Below are positions 38,227 through 47,642 of a stretch of DNA of 64,000 nucleotides, piece after piece (within the stretch, counting starts at the first letter, position 1; every line of letters begins with the position of its first letter). Both the position numbers and the translations under genes were made by a program. Under the pieces are notes generated by a model. The model was not told the origin of the DNA and made no database searches. It saw only the letters and a list, made by a program, of their open reading frames with translations. The stretch is from Actinomycetota bacterium (GTDB lineage: Bacteria; Actinomycetota; Actinomycetes; Nanopelagicales; Nanopelagicaceae). The DNA is taken from NCBI GenBank assembly GCA_947490845.1, contig CANLHI010000002.1, positions 1-64,000 of the forward strand, in the 5' to 3' direction.

Positions 38227-39521
38227 CGCAGCGGATCCAGCGCTTTAACTCGCTGATTAACGCGAGCTATTAAATCTGCCAAGTCAATCTTGGTGCTGGC
38301 ACGATGGGCAACTACTTGATCACCTGCCACCCAGACATCTGTAACATCACCGCGACCGGCCGCAAATACAAGAAGGGCATTCACATTGTGAACTGGCGTT
38401 AGGTGCGCAGCGTGTAAGTCGATTGCAATCAAATCTGCTTCTTTGCCGATTTCGATACTTCCGATGCGATCGGCCAACCCAACAGCGCGGGCGGCTTCAA
38501 TAGTTGCGGCGCGCACAATAGAAGTTAGATCAACATCTGCAGGGGATTCACGTAAAGCAACGACGTGGGCTGCCATGCGCATTACTGAGAACATATCTAG
38601 ATCATTTGATGAGGCGCAACTATCTGTACCAAGCCCAACTGCAATGCCAGCTTTGCGCATATCGTTAAAGCGCGCCAAGCCAGAACCAAGTTTTAAGTTA
38701 CTGCCGGGGCAATGTCCAACGGATGCGCCCTTACTTGCTGCAATCTTCATATCTGAATCACTTAAATGAACTCCGTGACCGAAGATTGTCGGCACATCTA
38801 ATATTCCAGTGTCGCGGCAGACTTCAGCTGGAGTCTTGGAATAACGTGTAGCAATATCTAGATTTTCTGCCTCAGTCTCAGATACATGCAAATGAATGCG
38901 CGCACCGAGCTCTTTGGCTATCTGTGCTACTTCCGTTAAGTTCTCTGGTGAATCCGTGTAGGTGGAATGTGGCATCAGATAAGTTGGAATATACGGTCCG
39001 CCTATTTTGGCTAGTTCATCTTTCCATTGATGCGCGCGTTCGATGCGTTGGTGCCATTGCAGACCATCTAAACCTGGAAAATCAAAGAAGATTGGGCCGG
39101 CGATATGGCGCAAGCCCACGCGCACCGCACCGCGATGAGTTGCGACAGGGTTTAAATACATATCCATTGTCGTAGTTGTTCCAGATAGCAGCGCTTCAAG
39201 GGCGCCGAGTTCAGTGCCGAGTTCGCAAGTTGCCTCATCCATGATCGCACCTTCGGCAGCCCAGACAAGTTCGAGAAAACCTTGCAGGTTTACACCCTCT
39301 GACCAGCCACGCAATAAAGACATTCCAAGGTGAGTGTGGCTATTGATTAAACCAGGTGCGATTAATTTGCCAGCGGCGTCATAAACATTCTTAGCCGTCG
39401 GTTTATCTGTTCCGATGTAAGAAATCTTGCCATCAGTGATTCCGATTGAAACGTTCTCTAAAATCTCATTTGCGTTATTTGAGGTAACCGCATAACGCGC
39501 ATTGGTGATTAAGAGATCCAT
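38223..39521 (-). CDS. amidohydrolase, MTA/SAH deaminase-like
   Basis: The 432-residue enzyme belongs to the ATZ/TRZ and MtaD/Ssn branch of amidohydrolases. Metal ligands are visible in NSHTHLGMSLLRG, HLHVSETEAE, GHGVHLSD and GLGTDSCASSNDLDM. These enzymes deaminate S-methylthioadenosine, S-adenosylhomocysteine or adenosine. It lies directly next to the phosphorylase and a nucleoside ABC transporter, which supports a nucleoside substrate. It would convert an aminopurine nucleoside to its inosine form. Confidence 0.82.
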   Translation of the reverse strand: MDLLITNARYAVTSNNANEILENVSIGITDGKISYIGTDKPTAKNVYDAAGKLIAPGLINSHTHLGMSLLRGWSEGVNLQGFLELVWAAEGAIMDEATCELGTELGALEALLSGTTTTMDMYLNPVATHRGAVRVGLRHIAGPIFFDFPGLDGLQWHQRIERAHQWKDELAKIGGPYIPTYLMPHSTYTDSPENLTEVAQIAKELGARIHLHVSETEAENLDIATRYSKTPAEVCRDTGILDVPTIFGHGVHLSDSDMKIAASKGASVGHCPGSNLKLGSGLARFNDMRKAGIAVGLGTDSCASSNDLDMFSVMRMAAHVVALRESPADVDLTSIVRAATIEAARAVGLADRIGSIEIGKEADLIAIDLHAAHLTPVHNVNALLVFAAGRGDVTDVWVAGDQVVAHRASTKIDLADLIARVNQRVKALDPLR

Positions 39522-40262
39522 TTAGGAAGCCAGGATTTTAATTGCACCATCAATTATTGTGATTACATTTCCGGCGCATCCCTTAATGACTTCCCCAACT
39601 CCTTCGTGGCTAATCTCTTCCTTCGATAAACCTGCGGCAGGGTTAGCAACTGCTGCAATCGCGGCATAGCGAAGGCCGGCCTCGCGTGCCAGTGTGGCTT
39701 CAGGAACACCAGTCATGCCAACGACTGTTACGCCCATTACTGCGCACATACGAATCTCGGCTGGTGATTCAAAACGTGGACCGTTAAACACGGCATAGAT
39801 ACCGTGTTTATGTAATTTAATATCCGCTTTGTCGGCAGATTTTGATAGAGCCTTTTGGATTTCGCGGTCATAGATATAGGTCATATCTATATGTTGAACC
39901 CCGCCTTCTTGCACGCCATCAAAGAATGTATCTGCGCGACCATGGGTAAAGTCGATGAAGTCATCAACTAATTGCACAGCACCGGGCTTAAGTTTCTTAT
40001 CGACTCCGCCGACGACATTCACACCAATGATTAATTCGGCGCCCCAGTTCTTGAGCGCTTGAATATTTGCACGGTAATTGACTTGGCTAGGGGGAACTGT
40101 GTGATTAACCCCGTGACGTGTAAGGAAGGCAACATCTGCGCCATGCCATTTGCCGGTTGTGATAACCGCTTGGCCATAGGTTGTCTCAACTGTTGTAGAA
40201 GGCTGACCAGCCAGGGCTGGCAGATTATAAAAACCGGTACCAGCGATAATTGCGATCTTCAA
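39522..40262 (-). CDS. MTA/nucleoside phosphorylase
   Basis: The 246-residue enzyme is of the PNP/MTAP family: IIAGTGFYNLPAL (phosphate loop), FLTRHGVNHTVPPSQVNYRAN, VNVVGGVDKKLKPG, GPRFESPAEIRMCAVMG and VGMTGVPEATLARE. It cleaves methylthioadenosine, methylthioinosine or purine nucleosides with phosphate. The partner deaminase suggests the route MTA to methylthioinosine to hypoxanthine, but direct action on MTA is possible. It starts 4 bases after the ABC ATPase gene ends. Confidence 0.85.
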   Translation of the reverse strand: MKIAIIAGTGFYNLPALAGQPSTTVETTYGQAVITTGKWHGADVAFLTRHGVNHTVPPSQVNYRANIQALKNWGAELIIGVNVVGGVDKKLKPGAVQLVDDFIDFTHGRADTFFDGVQEGGVQHIDMTYIYDREIQKALSKSADKADIKLHKHGIYAVFNGPRFESPAEIRMCAVMGVTVVGMTGVPEATLAREAGLRYAAIAAVANPAAGLSKEEISHEGVGEVIKGCAGNVITIIDGAIKILAS

Positions 40263-40266
40263 TTCA

Positions 40267-41775
40267 TTACTCCTTAAGGCCGGCCATTAGGCGGCCAATA
40301 TAGTTGCGATCAGCACCTTTTGAATCTAGAACAGCGACAATCTTGCCGCCTGACATAACTGCAATGCGATCTGAAAGCGAGAGAATCTCATCTAATTCAG
40401 CAGAGACCAGCATCACCGCTGCGCCCTTATCGCGCGCTGCAATTAACTGGTTATGGATGAATTCAATTGAGCCAACGTCGACTCCGCGAGTTGGTTGCGC
40501 CGCAATAAGAACTGGAAGATCTTCACTTAGCTCGCGAGCAACGACAACTTTCTGCTTATTTCCACCGGAGAGCGAACTGGCTGTATTGAAAGCAGATGGT
40601 GTGCGAATATCGAATTTCGCAACGGTTTCGACTGCGTTCTTGGCAATTGCGGAAAGATCACGGATCCAGCCCTTTGCAAACGGTGCTTGATCAAATTGAT
40701 TTAAGATCAAATTATCTGCAATTGAATACGTTGAAATAAGGCCATGCTTTTCTCGATCTTCAGGAACATGAGAGATGCCTGCTTCATGGACCGCATGCGG
40801 GTTCAAATTCTTAGTTGGCACACCTTTTAATAACACTTCACCGGATTCACGATTGCGCATTCCGCAGATCGCCTCAACTAGTTCGCGTTGACCATTGCCT
40901 TCAACTCCGGCAACTCCAAGAATTTCACCAGAATGCAAAGACAGGTCAACACCTTTGACCATTAACAATTTGCGGTCATCTAGAACTTGTAAGCCTTTAA
41001 CTTCAAGTACCACAGCACCACGTTTTGCCTCAGTGCGGTTGACCTGCAATACAACCGAGCGGCCCACCATCATTTGGGCAAGCCCTGCTTCATCAGTCTC
41101 TTTCGGAGAAGTTGCACCTACAAGTTTGCCACCGCGCAGAACCACCACGCGATCGGCAACAGCCATAACTTCGTGAAGTTTGTGAGTAATTAGAACTATG
41201 CCAACCCCGCTCTTGGCAAGGTTACGAATTACTTCAAGTAATTCATCAATTTCTTGTGGAGTTAAAACTGCAGTTGGCTCATCGAGAATAAGCAGCTTCA
41301 CATCTTTTCGAAGTGCTTTCAAAATTTCAACGCGTTGCTGCATGCCAACTGGAAGATCTTCGATTACCGCATCAGGATCAACTTCAAGTCCATAGCGCTT
41401 GGAGAGCGCCAAGATCTCATCACGGGCAGCCTTCTTATTGATAAAGAGTCCACGCTTGGGTTCGCCACCCAAAATGATATTTTCTGTAACTGTCATGACG
41501 GGTACTAGTTGAAAGTGCTGATGCACCATTCCAACGCCACGTGCGATAACTCCAGCGGTATCGCCAAATACGATCGGTGTTCCACCGATTTTGATCTCAC
41601 CTGAGTCAGGTTTAACAAGGCCAAAGACCGCTTTGAGTAAAGTGGATTTTCCTGCTCCATTTTCACCCAGGAGTGCAACGACTTCACCCGCATTAACGGT
41701 TAATGAAATATTGTCATTTGCGACAACGCCGGGATAGCGCTTTGTGACACCAGTGACTTCAAGAAGGGCGCTCAT
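40267..41775 (-). CDS. nucleoside ABC transporter, ATP-binding protein
   Basis: The 502-residue ATPase has two fused nucleotide-binding domains, as in YufO/NupO and sugar RbsA types. The first has Walker A GENGAGKST, signature LPVGMQQRVEI and Walker B LLILDEPTA; the second has GVEGNGQRE and SSLSGGNKQKVV. The ATG at 41775 overlaps the permease stop as TGATG, so I do not use the TTG one codon earlier. It energises the BMP-type importer whose two permeases and lipoprotein lie upstream. Confidence 0.9.
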   Translation of the reverse strand: MSALLEVTGVTKRYPGVVANDNISLTVNAGEVVALLGENGAGKSTLLKAVFGLVKPDSGEIKIGGTPIVFGDTAGVIARGVGMVHQHFQLVPVMTVTENIILGGEPKRGLFINKKAARDEILALSKRYGLEVDPDAVIEDLPVGMQQRVEILKALRKDVKLLILDEPTAVLTPQEIDELLEVIRNLAKSGVGIVLITHKLHEVMAVADRVVVLRGGKLVGATSPKETDEAGLAQMMVGRSVVLQVNRTEAKRGAVVLEVKGLQVLDDRKLLMVKGVDLSLHSGEILGVAGVEGNGQRELVEAICGMRNRESGEVLLKGVPTKNLNPHAVHEAGISHVPEDREKHGLISTYSIADNLILNQFDQAPFAKGWIRDLSAIAKNAVETVAKFDIRTPSAFNTASSLSGGNKQKVVVARELSEDLPVLIAAQPTRGVDVGSIEFIHNQLIAARDKGAAVMLVSAELDEILSLSDRIAVMSGGKIVAVLDSKGADRNYIGRLMAGLKE

Positions 41776-42773
41776 CAACCTTGTCCCTTCTCATACGGTT
41801 GGCCTTCTGCGGCCGGAGGTCTGACTTTTCCAGCCGAAATTGCTAGAACAATAATTACCATGACGTAAGGCAAGATTCCAACAAATTGTGGTGGAATATT
41901 TACAGTGCCATCAATCATTAATTGGTTTGCACCAGCTTGTGATAAACCAAAGAACATGGCAGCTGCAAGTGCGCCCAGCGGATTCCAGCGACCAAAGATC
42001 ATTAAGGCAAGGGCGGTGAAGCCTTTACCAGCTGTGAAGCCACGATTCCATGAACCAACTAACTCGAGCACAAGGTATGAACCGCAGAGGCCGCCAATAG
42101 CACCAGCTACGGCAACGTTTATATATCGCAACTTTGAAACAGATACGCCAGCAGTATCAGCAGCGGATGGATGTTCTCCGACAGCACGAGAGCGCAGCCC
42201 CCAAGAAGTGTGGAAGAGCGCGAAGTACAAAGTCAAAATCACGACAAATCCCAAATACATCAAGACGCCGTGCTTGAAGAGAACATCTCCAAAGAATGGA
42301 ATATTGGAAAGCCCTGGGATTGGTTTTTGCTTAAACATATTTGGAAGCATGTTGCCTTGAATATAGAAAAATGAAGTCAGCCCCGTTGCCAAAATATTCA
42401 GAATTGTTCCGGCAATGATCTGATCCATCTTCCATGTCACGCTCATAAGCGCAAGAAGTAAACTCATTGCAACGCCAGTAGCCATCGCAATACAGAAACC
42501 GATCAAGATGCTCTTGGTTGCAATTGCCGCATAGAAGGCAACGAAAGAAGTCAAAAGTAGCGTGCCTTCGATACCGATATTCACAATGCCCGTGCGTTCG
42601 CACATGATTCCGACCATGGCAGCAAGAGCCAATGGCATAGCGAAGGTAACCGCAATAGAAAAGACCGAAGTAGTTACATTCGAGGACTGCAGATAGAGAT
42701 AGAAAGTTGGGATTGCTACTGCAAGTGCGTAGTAAAACCCACGGCGCTTAACTAATGAATTCAATTTCCCCAA
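41775..42773 (-). CDS. nucleoside ABC transporter, permease 2
   Basis: The 332-residue permease has about eight membrane segments and the BPD_transp_2 pattern (ALAAMVGIMCERTGIVNIG, then AVGEHPSAADTAGVSV). It is the YufQ/NupQ partner. It overlaps the first permease by 13 bases and the ATPase gene by 1 base. Confidence 0.88.
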   Translation of the reverse strand: MGKLNSLVKRRGFYYALAVAIPTFYLYLQSSNVTTSVFSIAVTFAMPLALAAMVGIMCERTGIVNIGIEGTLLLTSFVAFYAAIATKSILIGFCIAMATGVAMSLLLALMSVTWKMDQIIAGTILNILATGLTSFFYIQGNMLPNMFKQKPIPGLSNIPFFGDVLFKHGVLMYLGFVVILTLYFALFHTSWGLRSRAVGEHPSAADTAGVSVSKLRYINVAVAGAIGGLCGSYLVLELVGSWNRGFTAGKGFTALALMIFGRWNPLGALAAAMFFGLSQAGANQLMIDGTVNIPPQFVGILPYVMVIIVLAISAGKVRPPAAEGQPYEKGQG

Positions 42774-43849
42774 CCTCCCGTCAATGATCGGTTGGAAGAA
42801 TTCTTAAAGAATCTTGAGATTAGGGGAGCGGTTACAAACAAGAGAATCATTGCAAGAAGTAGATCGACTAACTCGGGGGCAACGCCGGCATCGAATTGCA
42901 TATTGGCAGCTCCTGCACGCATGCCACCGATTAATATCGCACCGGGGATAATTCCAATTGGATGGACTCTGCCAAGTAGTGCAATCGTTATTCCATCAAA
43001 GCCCAGACCTAAGTTAAAGGCTGGTTCGAATCTATAAGTAATACCAAGAGTTTCAACTGCGCCACCCAGTCCAGCAATTCCGCCTGAGAAAAGCATTGCA
43101 AAAAAGATGGTGCGCTTATAAGAAATACCGGCATACCAAGCCGCGAATCTATTTCGACCGACTGAGTTAAATCGGAATCCTGTAGTTGTATATCCAAGGA
43201 TCCACCACATGGCACAAGCTAAAAATACAGCTACAAAAAAACCACTTGGTAATAGTCCGAACATTGGAAGACGAACAGATTCAATGATTTGAGGCGTGCG
43301 AGTAAGTGCCTGATCAGGCTCCTTAAATGGGTGAGAAGCAAGATAATCCACGATACCCATCACAATTGAGTTCAACATGATGGTAGTAATTACTTCGTGA
43401 ACTCCGCGGAAAGCCTTCAAATATCCAGCAATAGCACCGACTAATGCTCCAAAGAAGAAACCAAAACCTAGGGCAACCGAAACATGAATAAATGGCGGCA
43501 AATTTGTTAGTGCATAGCCAGCCCAAGCAGAAGCGAGGGCGCCACTGAGCAATTGACCTTGAACTCCAATATTAAAAAGACCAGCACGCAACCCTAAAGT
43601 CACTGCCAGACCACTGAGGACGAGTGGAGTTGCCTTGCCTAGGGTTGCTGCAATGCCTTCGCTAGATCCAAAAGCAGCAGTGAATAGCGAGTTGTATGCG
43701 AGAACTGGATCAAGTCCCTGCAACAACATAAGTAAAGAAGCAACAAGCATCGCAGCGAGAACTGAGATAATTGGAACCAGCCACGAACCTACATCGTATT
43801 TCTGCTTCTTGCCTTTTACTTCATTAATTAACGCAGACATGACATCCAA
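42761..43849 (-). CDS. nucleoside ABC transporter, permease 1
   Basis: The 362-residue membrane protein is the YufP/NupP type: LSGLAVTLGLRAGLFNIGVQGQ and HEVITTIMLNSI are characteristic of the BPD_transp_2 family. It probably forms a heterodimer with the next permease. The start could be the ATG at 43849 or at 43840. It lies after a 137-base spacer with a strong hairpin that separates it from the lipoprotein gene. Confidence 0.88.
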   Translation of the reverse strand: MDVMSALINEVKGKKQKYDVGSWLVPIISVLAAMLVASLLMLLQGLDPVLAYNSLFTAAFGSSEGIAATLGKATPLVLSGLAVTLGLRAGLFNIGVQGQLLSGALASAWAGYALTNLPPFIHVSVALGFGFFFGALVGAIAGYLKAFRGVHEVITTIMLNSIVMGIVDYLASHPFKEPDQALTRTPQIIESVRLPMFGLLPSGFFVAVFLACAMWWILGYTTTGFRFNSVGRNRFAAWYAGISYKRTIFFAMLFSGGIAGLGGAVETLGITYRFEPAFNLGLGFDGITIALLGRVHPIGIIPGAILIGGMRAGAANMQFDAGVAPELVDLLLAMILLFVTAPLISRFFKNSSNRSLTGGWGN

Positions 43850-43920
43850 TTTCTAGTGTCGAAAATTTGTTGTATCTATTTCTTAACTCTAGTCGTTATC
43901 GCGAAATTTCCCTAGAGTGG

Positions 43921-43952
43921 CGAATGGGTGCGCATCTCTGCGCACCCATTCG
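43921..43952. terminator. perfect 14-bp hairpin between lipoprotein and permease genes
   Basis: CGAATGGGTGCGCA and TGCGCACCCATTCG form a perfect 14-bp stem around a TCTC loop, with no T-tract on either strand. It lies downstream of the BMP lipoprotein on the minus strand. The likely role is partial termination or protection of the lipoprotein mRNA end, giving more binding protein than permease. Confidence 0.7.
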
Positions 43953-43986
43953 TAGTACCCACCTATATTACATTTTTACTTACTTA

Positions 43987-45036
43987 CTATGGCTTTACGC
44001 CAGTAGCTAGTTCGCCAGAAACGATCTGAGCAGTAATTGCTGTGACCTTATCCTGGACTTCTTGTGGTACTGATGAAGATAGATCGTGATAATCAGCTAG
44101 TCCAACTTCACCAACGAAGTTACCGGCAGCGATGGTTCCATCGTTTGCAGCGATAATTAGGTCGGTAACGCCCTTAACTAGCTTCTTCTCAGCTGATGTG
44201 ACCAAGCATGGTTGTGCTTCTGGAACTGTGTTCCACTGGTCAATATCTACACCGATACAGAAAGTTCCAGCTGTCTGAGCAGTCTTTGTGATTGCTCCAT
44301 TACCGGTAGTTCCACCTGCACCGAAGATTATGTCAAATCCCTGACCTAGCAATTGTGATGCAGTTGATGCACCCCATGCTGGATCGGAGAATGCGGTGTC
44401 GCCAGCAGCATGGTAAATAACTGATGACTTGATTGTCTTACCAAGTTCCTTAGCTGCGTATGCAATACCAGCCTCGTAGCCTTCACCAAACTTGCGAACT
44501 GGTGGAACTTCCTTCATGCCAAGTACGCCACCAATTTTGTCGCTCTTGGTTAGGTTTCCGGCCAGGTAACCAGCAAGGAAGCCAGCGCGATCTTCATCGA
44601 AGATCAAGCCAGTTACGTTTGTAGTTGTAGCTCCGTTGAACTGATCTACGCCGATGAACTTAGTATCAGGATATTGAGCAGCAGCAGCAACAGTTGCTTC
44701 TGCCATCAAGAAACCAACAGTAACAATTACGTTGTAACCCTTATCTCCGAATAGTGCGATGTTCTTTGCATAATCCTTGGAGTCAGTAGTTTCTACGTAC
44801 TTAGCAAAGCCGCTAGTTGCTTCTGCTCCAGCCTGTGCGCCTTCCCATGCTGCTTGGTTGAATGACTTATCGTCAACTTTTCCAAGGTCAGTTACTACAC
44901 CAATACAAAATGCGTTTTCTGTTCCGCAATCAGCTTCAGAAATTGCTTTCTCAGCTGTAGAACAACCGCTCAGTGCGATTCCGAGTAGACCAGCAACGGC
45001 ACCAGCCACTGCAATAGTCTTAAATTTCTTGAACAA
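43987..45036 (-). CDS. BMP family lipoprotein, nucleoside-binding
   Basis: The 349-residue substrate-binding lipoprotein has a signal peptide ending in the lipobox LSGC (Cys near residue 24) and the Bmp/PnrA/Med core (VTDLGKVDDKSFNQAAWEG). I choose the TTG at 45036 because AGGAG lies 5 bases before it; the longer frame to 45051 would place the start over that site. PnrA-type proteins bind purine nucleosides, which agrees with the phosphorylase and deaminase of the same operon. Confidence 0.88.
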   Translation of the reverse strand: MFKKFKTIAVAGAVAGLLGIALSGCSTAEKAISEADCGTENAFCIGVVTDLGKVDDKSFNQAAWEGAQAGAEATSGFAKYVETTDSKDYAKNIALFGDKGYNVIVTVGFLMAEATVAAAAQYPDTKFIGVDQFNGATTTNVTGLIFDEDRAGFLAGYLAGNLTKSDKIGGVLGMKEVPPVRKFGEGYEAGIAYAAKELGKTIKSSVIYHAAGDTAFSDPAWGASTASQLLGQGFDIIFGAGGTTGNGAITKTAQTAGTFCIGVDIDQWNTVPEAQPCLVTSAEKKLVKGVTDLIIAANDGTIAAGNFVGEVGLADYHDLSSSVPQEVQDKVTAITAQIVSGELATGVKP

Positions 45037-45183
45037 TTGAGCTCCTCTCAAAGGATCAGTCGAGTTACTAATCCATTCTTTCTGGGTGTCGCAAGACTAG
45101 TCCTGCACGCTTATTAAGCAACGGCACATCGCCGCCTCGTGTCGCAGGGTTAAAATGCAAAGATCAACTTGAGGTTGAGGCTC

Positions 45184-45189
45184 TAAGAT
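45184..45189 (+). promoter_or_regulatory. -10 box of a leaderless promoter for the small secreted protein
   Basis: TAAGAT ends 6 bases before the ATG at 45196. The 159-base spacer also must hold the divergent promoter for the BMP operon, which I could not place with confidence. Confidence 0.45.
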
Positions 45190-45195
45190 TGGGAC

Positions 45196-45684
45196 ATGTT
45201 GAAAGCAAAAGCTCTTGCCGCAGCACTGGCGTTACTAACCGCCATCGGCTCACCAACAGCTGATGCGCTGAGCAAGGGAACGTTTTATCTTGAGTTAAAG
45301 ACTGGGTGCTATTCAGCAAATAAAGCTCCGACTAAATCAAGCAAGTGGTCCGATAAGAATTACAAGACCCTTTATTCAGTAAGTTGTACTGCACCTCACC
45401 ATTACGAAGTTTTCTATGCCGGCAAAATCAAAGCAAAAGATTTGAATTCTGATGCAGCACAGAAGGAGGCCGGAATCGCTTGCGATAACGAGGCGATAAA
45501 CACCTTGATGGGACAGAAAGATCTGCCACCGACGCTAACTTACGGATATTTCTTTCCGGACCCAGGTGCTGAAGAAAAGAAGTATGGAAAGAAAATATTC
45601 TGTTTCTTTCGAGTCGCAGATCCCAAAAATGGTGATTACACACTTTCAATAAAACGCACCTTTAGAGAAATCAGCTACGTTTAA
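45196..45684 (+). CDS. small secreted protein, septum-formation-like
   Basis: The 162-residue protein has a signal peptide (KAKALAAALALLTAIGSPTADA) and a domain with four cysteines. The segment SVSCTAPHHYEVFYAGKI resembles the repeat of the actinobacterial septum formation family, in which a cysteine is followed by PHxxEV. The match is partial and no function can be given. It ends one base before the convergent iolD. Confidence 0.5.
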   Translation: MLKAKALAAALALLTAIGSPTADALSKGTFYLELKTGCYSANKAPTKSSKWSDKNYKTLYSVSCTAPHHYEVFYAGKIKAKDLNSDAAQKEAGIACDNEAINTLMGQKDLPPTLTYGYFFPDPGAEEKKYGKKIFCFFRVADPKNGDYTLSIKRTFREISYV

Positions 45685-45685
45685 T

Positions 45686-47605
45686 TTACTTTCGCTCGCT
45701 CGCGCCTTTTCCTAAATACTTCTTCTGCACTTTGCGGGCTTCTTTGTAATTTTCATATGCTTTTTTAGTCGACTCAAGCGTTGAGACTTCTGGAATCGGT
45801 ACTTCCCACCATGCTTCACCGCCTGGGGCATATAGCAAAGGGTCACTATTTATATGAATAAGGGTTGCAGTTGGGTGTGCTTTGGCAACCTTCATCGCTG
45901 CTGAAAGATCTGCAATCGCACTTGGGCTCTCAAGTATTCGAATTACATTCATACCAAGACTTTCGGCATTCGTTGCTAAATCCACCGGCAGAAAATCACC
46001 GGATTCGTGGTTATTTGATTTAGCATCACGGAAGCGATATTTCGTGCCAAATCTTTGTGAACCGATATCTTCAGATAGATGGCCAATTGATGCGTAACCA
46101 TGGTTTTGCACAAGAACCACAATAAATTTCAGCCCTTCGGCAACAGCTGTTACAAGTTCGGTATGCATCATTAAATATGAGCCATCGCCCATCATGACAA
46201 CTGGAGTGCGCGATGAATCAGCTCGTGCCACGCCAAGGCCGGCAGCGATTTCATAACCCATACAAGAGAAGGCATATTCCATGTGATAGCCAAGCGGATC
46301 GCGCACGCGCCATAATTTATGAAGGTCTCCGGGTAGTGAACCAGCTGCGCCAACTAGGACATCGCGCGGATCTGTGGCTGCTTGAACAGCGCCGATGATT
46401 TCGCTCTGACTTGGCTTGGCTAACTTCTGATCTACGAAAGATGCATCAACGATTGCATCCCACTCCTTATTTTCATCAACAATGCGCTTTGCGTAATCGG
46501 CAGAGACTTTAAAGTTTGACAATTCAGAAGTCAGTTCTTCCAGCGCAGTTCTAGCATCTGCAACGACCGGAATAGCGCTGCCATGTTTAAAGGCATCAAA
46601 TGCGGTGACATTTATATTGATAAATTTGACGTCAGGGTTCTGAAAAATACTGCGCGAAGCAGTTGTGAAATCGCTATAGCGAGTTCCGATACCAATAACT
46701 AAATCTGCCTCTTTTGCCAGGCGGTTTGCTGCAGTCGTGCCGGTTGCACCAACTGAGCCGCACATTTGTGGATGATCCCAATTCAGCGATCCCATTCCGG
46801 CCTGCGATACTCCAACTGGAATTCCAGTTGCTTCAACAAATTTGGCCAGTGCAGCATGCGCATCTGAATAGATGATGCCGCCACCAGCGACAATAAAAGG
46901 CTTTTTAGACTTTGCAACCGCGCTTGCAGCAACTTTAGAAAGACCAATATCTGGACGCGGCCTGCGGATATGCCACTCGCGATCAGCTAAGAATTCTTCA
47001 GGAACCTCAATGGTTTCGGCCTGCACATCTTCAGGAAGACAGATGGTCACCGCTCCAGTTTCTGCTGGATCAGTTAGCACGCGCATCGCACCAAGAAGTG
47101 AGCTAAAGAGTTGTTCTGGACGATTGATGCGATCAAAGAATTTAGAGAGTGGCTTAAAGGCATCATTTACAGACATTGTTAGGTCATAGGGCTGTTCTAG
47201 TTGTTGCAGCACTGGATCGGATACTCGGTTTGCGAATGTGTCTGCGGGGAAAAGCAGAACAGGTAAGCGGTTGGTAGTTGCAACGGCTGCGCCAGTTAAC
47301 ATATTTGTGGCACCTGGTCCAACGGAGGATGCGCAAGCAAAAGTTGCACGGCGACGAGTCATGCGCGCAAAGGCTGATGATTCGTGGACCATTGCTTGTT
47401 CGTTACGGGCCTGGTGATAAGGCATTAAACCTGGATCAGAAATAGAAAGTTGCTTTAGCGCCTGGCCAATTCCCGCCACATTTCCGTGGCCAAAGATTCC
47501 AAAGACTCCGGCGATAGTGCGTTCGCGGTGATCGCCATCGACGGTGTATTGGTGAGAAAGGAATTCAATAATCGCTTGTCCTACGCTCATCTTGCGAGTG
47601 GCCAT
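45686..47605 (-). CDS. iolD: 3D-(3,5/4)-trihydroxycyclohexane-1,2-dione hydrolase
   Basis: IolD is a thiamine-diphosphate enzyme that opens the ring in myo-inositol breakdown. The 639-residue protein has the TPP-enzyme layout: IFGHGNVAGIG and the activating glutamate region near the N-terminus, a central FAD-like domain, and the C-terminal TPP motif MGDGSYLMM followed by QNHGYASIGHLSE. It is followed 37 bases upstream on its strand by iolA/mmsA. The other iol genes are not in this window. Confidence 0.9.
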   Translation of the reverse strand: MATRKMSVGQAIIEFLSHQYTVDGDHRERTIAGVFGIFGHGNVAGIGQALKQLSISDPGLMPYHQARNEQAMVHESSAFARMTRRRATFACASSVGPGATNMLTGAAVATTNRLPVLLFPADTFANRVSDPVLQQLEQPYDLTMSVNDAFKPLSKFFDRINRPEQLFSSLLGAMRVLTDPAETGAVTICLPEDVQAETIEVPEEFLADREWHIRRPRPDIGLSKVAASAVAKSKKPFIVAGGGIIYSDAHAALAKFVEATGIPVGVSQAGMGSLNWDHPQMCGSVGATGTTAANRLAKEADLVIGIGTRYSDFTTASRSIFQNPDVKFININVTAFDAFKHGSAIPVVADARTALEELTSELSNFKVSADYAKRIVDENKEWDAIVDASFVDQKLAKPSQSEIIGAVQAATDPRDVLVGAAGSLPGDLHKLWRVRDPLGYHMEYAFSCMGYEIAAGLGVARADSSRTPVVMMGDGSYLMMHTELVTAVAEGLKFIVVLVQNHGYASIGHLSEDIGSQRFGTKYRFRDAKSNNHESGDFLPVDLATNAESLGMNVIRILESPSAIADLSAAMKVAKAHPTATLIHINSDPLLYAPGGEAWWEVPIPEVSTLESTKKAYENYKEARKVQKKYLGKGASERK

Positions 47606-47642
47606 AATTATTTTTCGCCTTTCTAAATTTTCTTGAGTCTAA

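Noticed and set aside
45037..45051. Longer start for the BMP lipoprotein
   Set aside because: It would begin at the Shine-Dalgarno sequence itself; the TTG at 45036 has ideal spacing.
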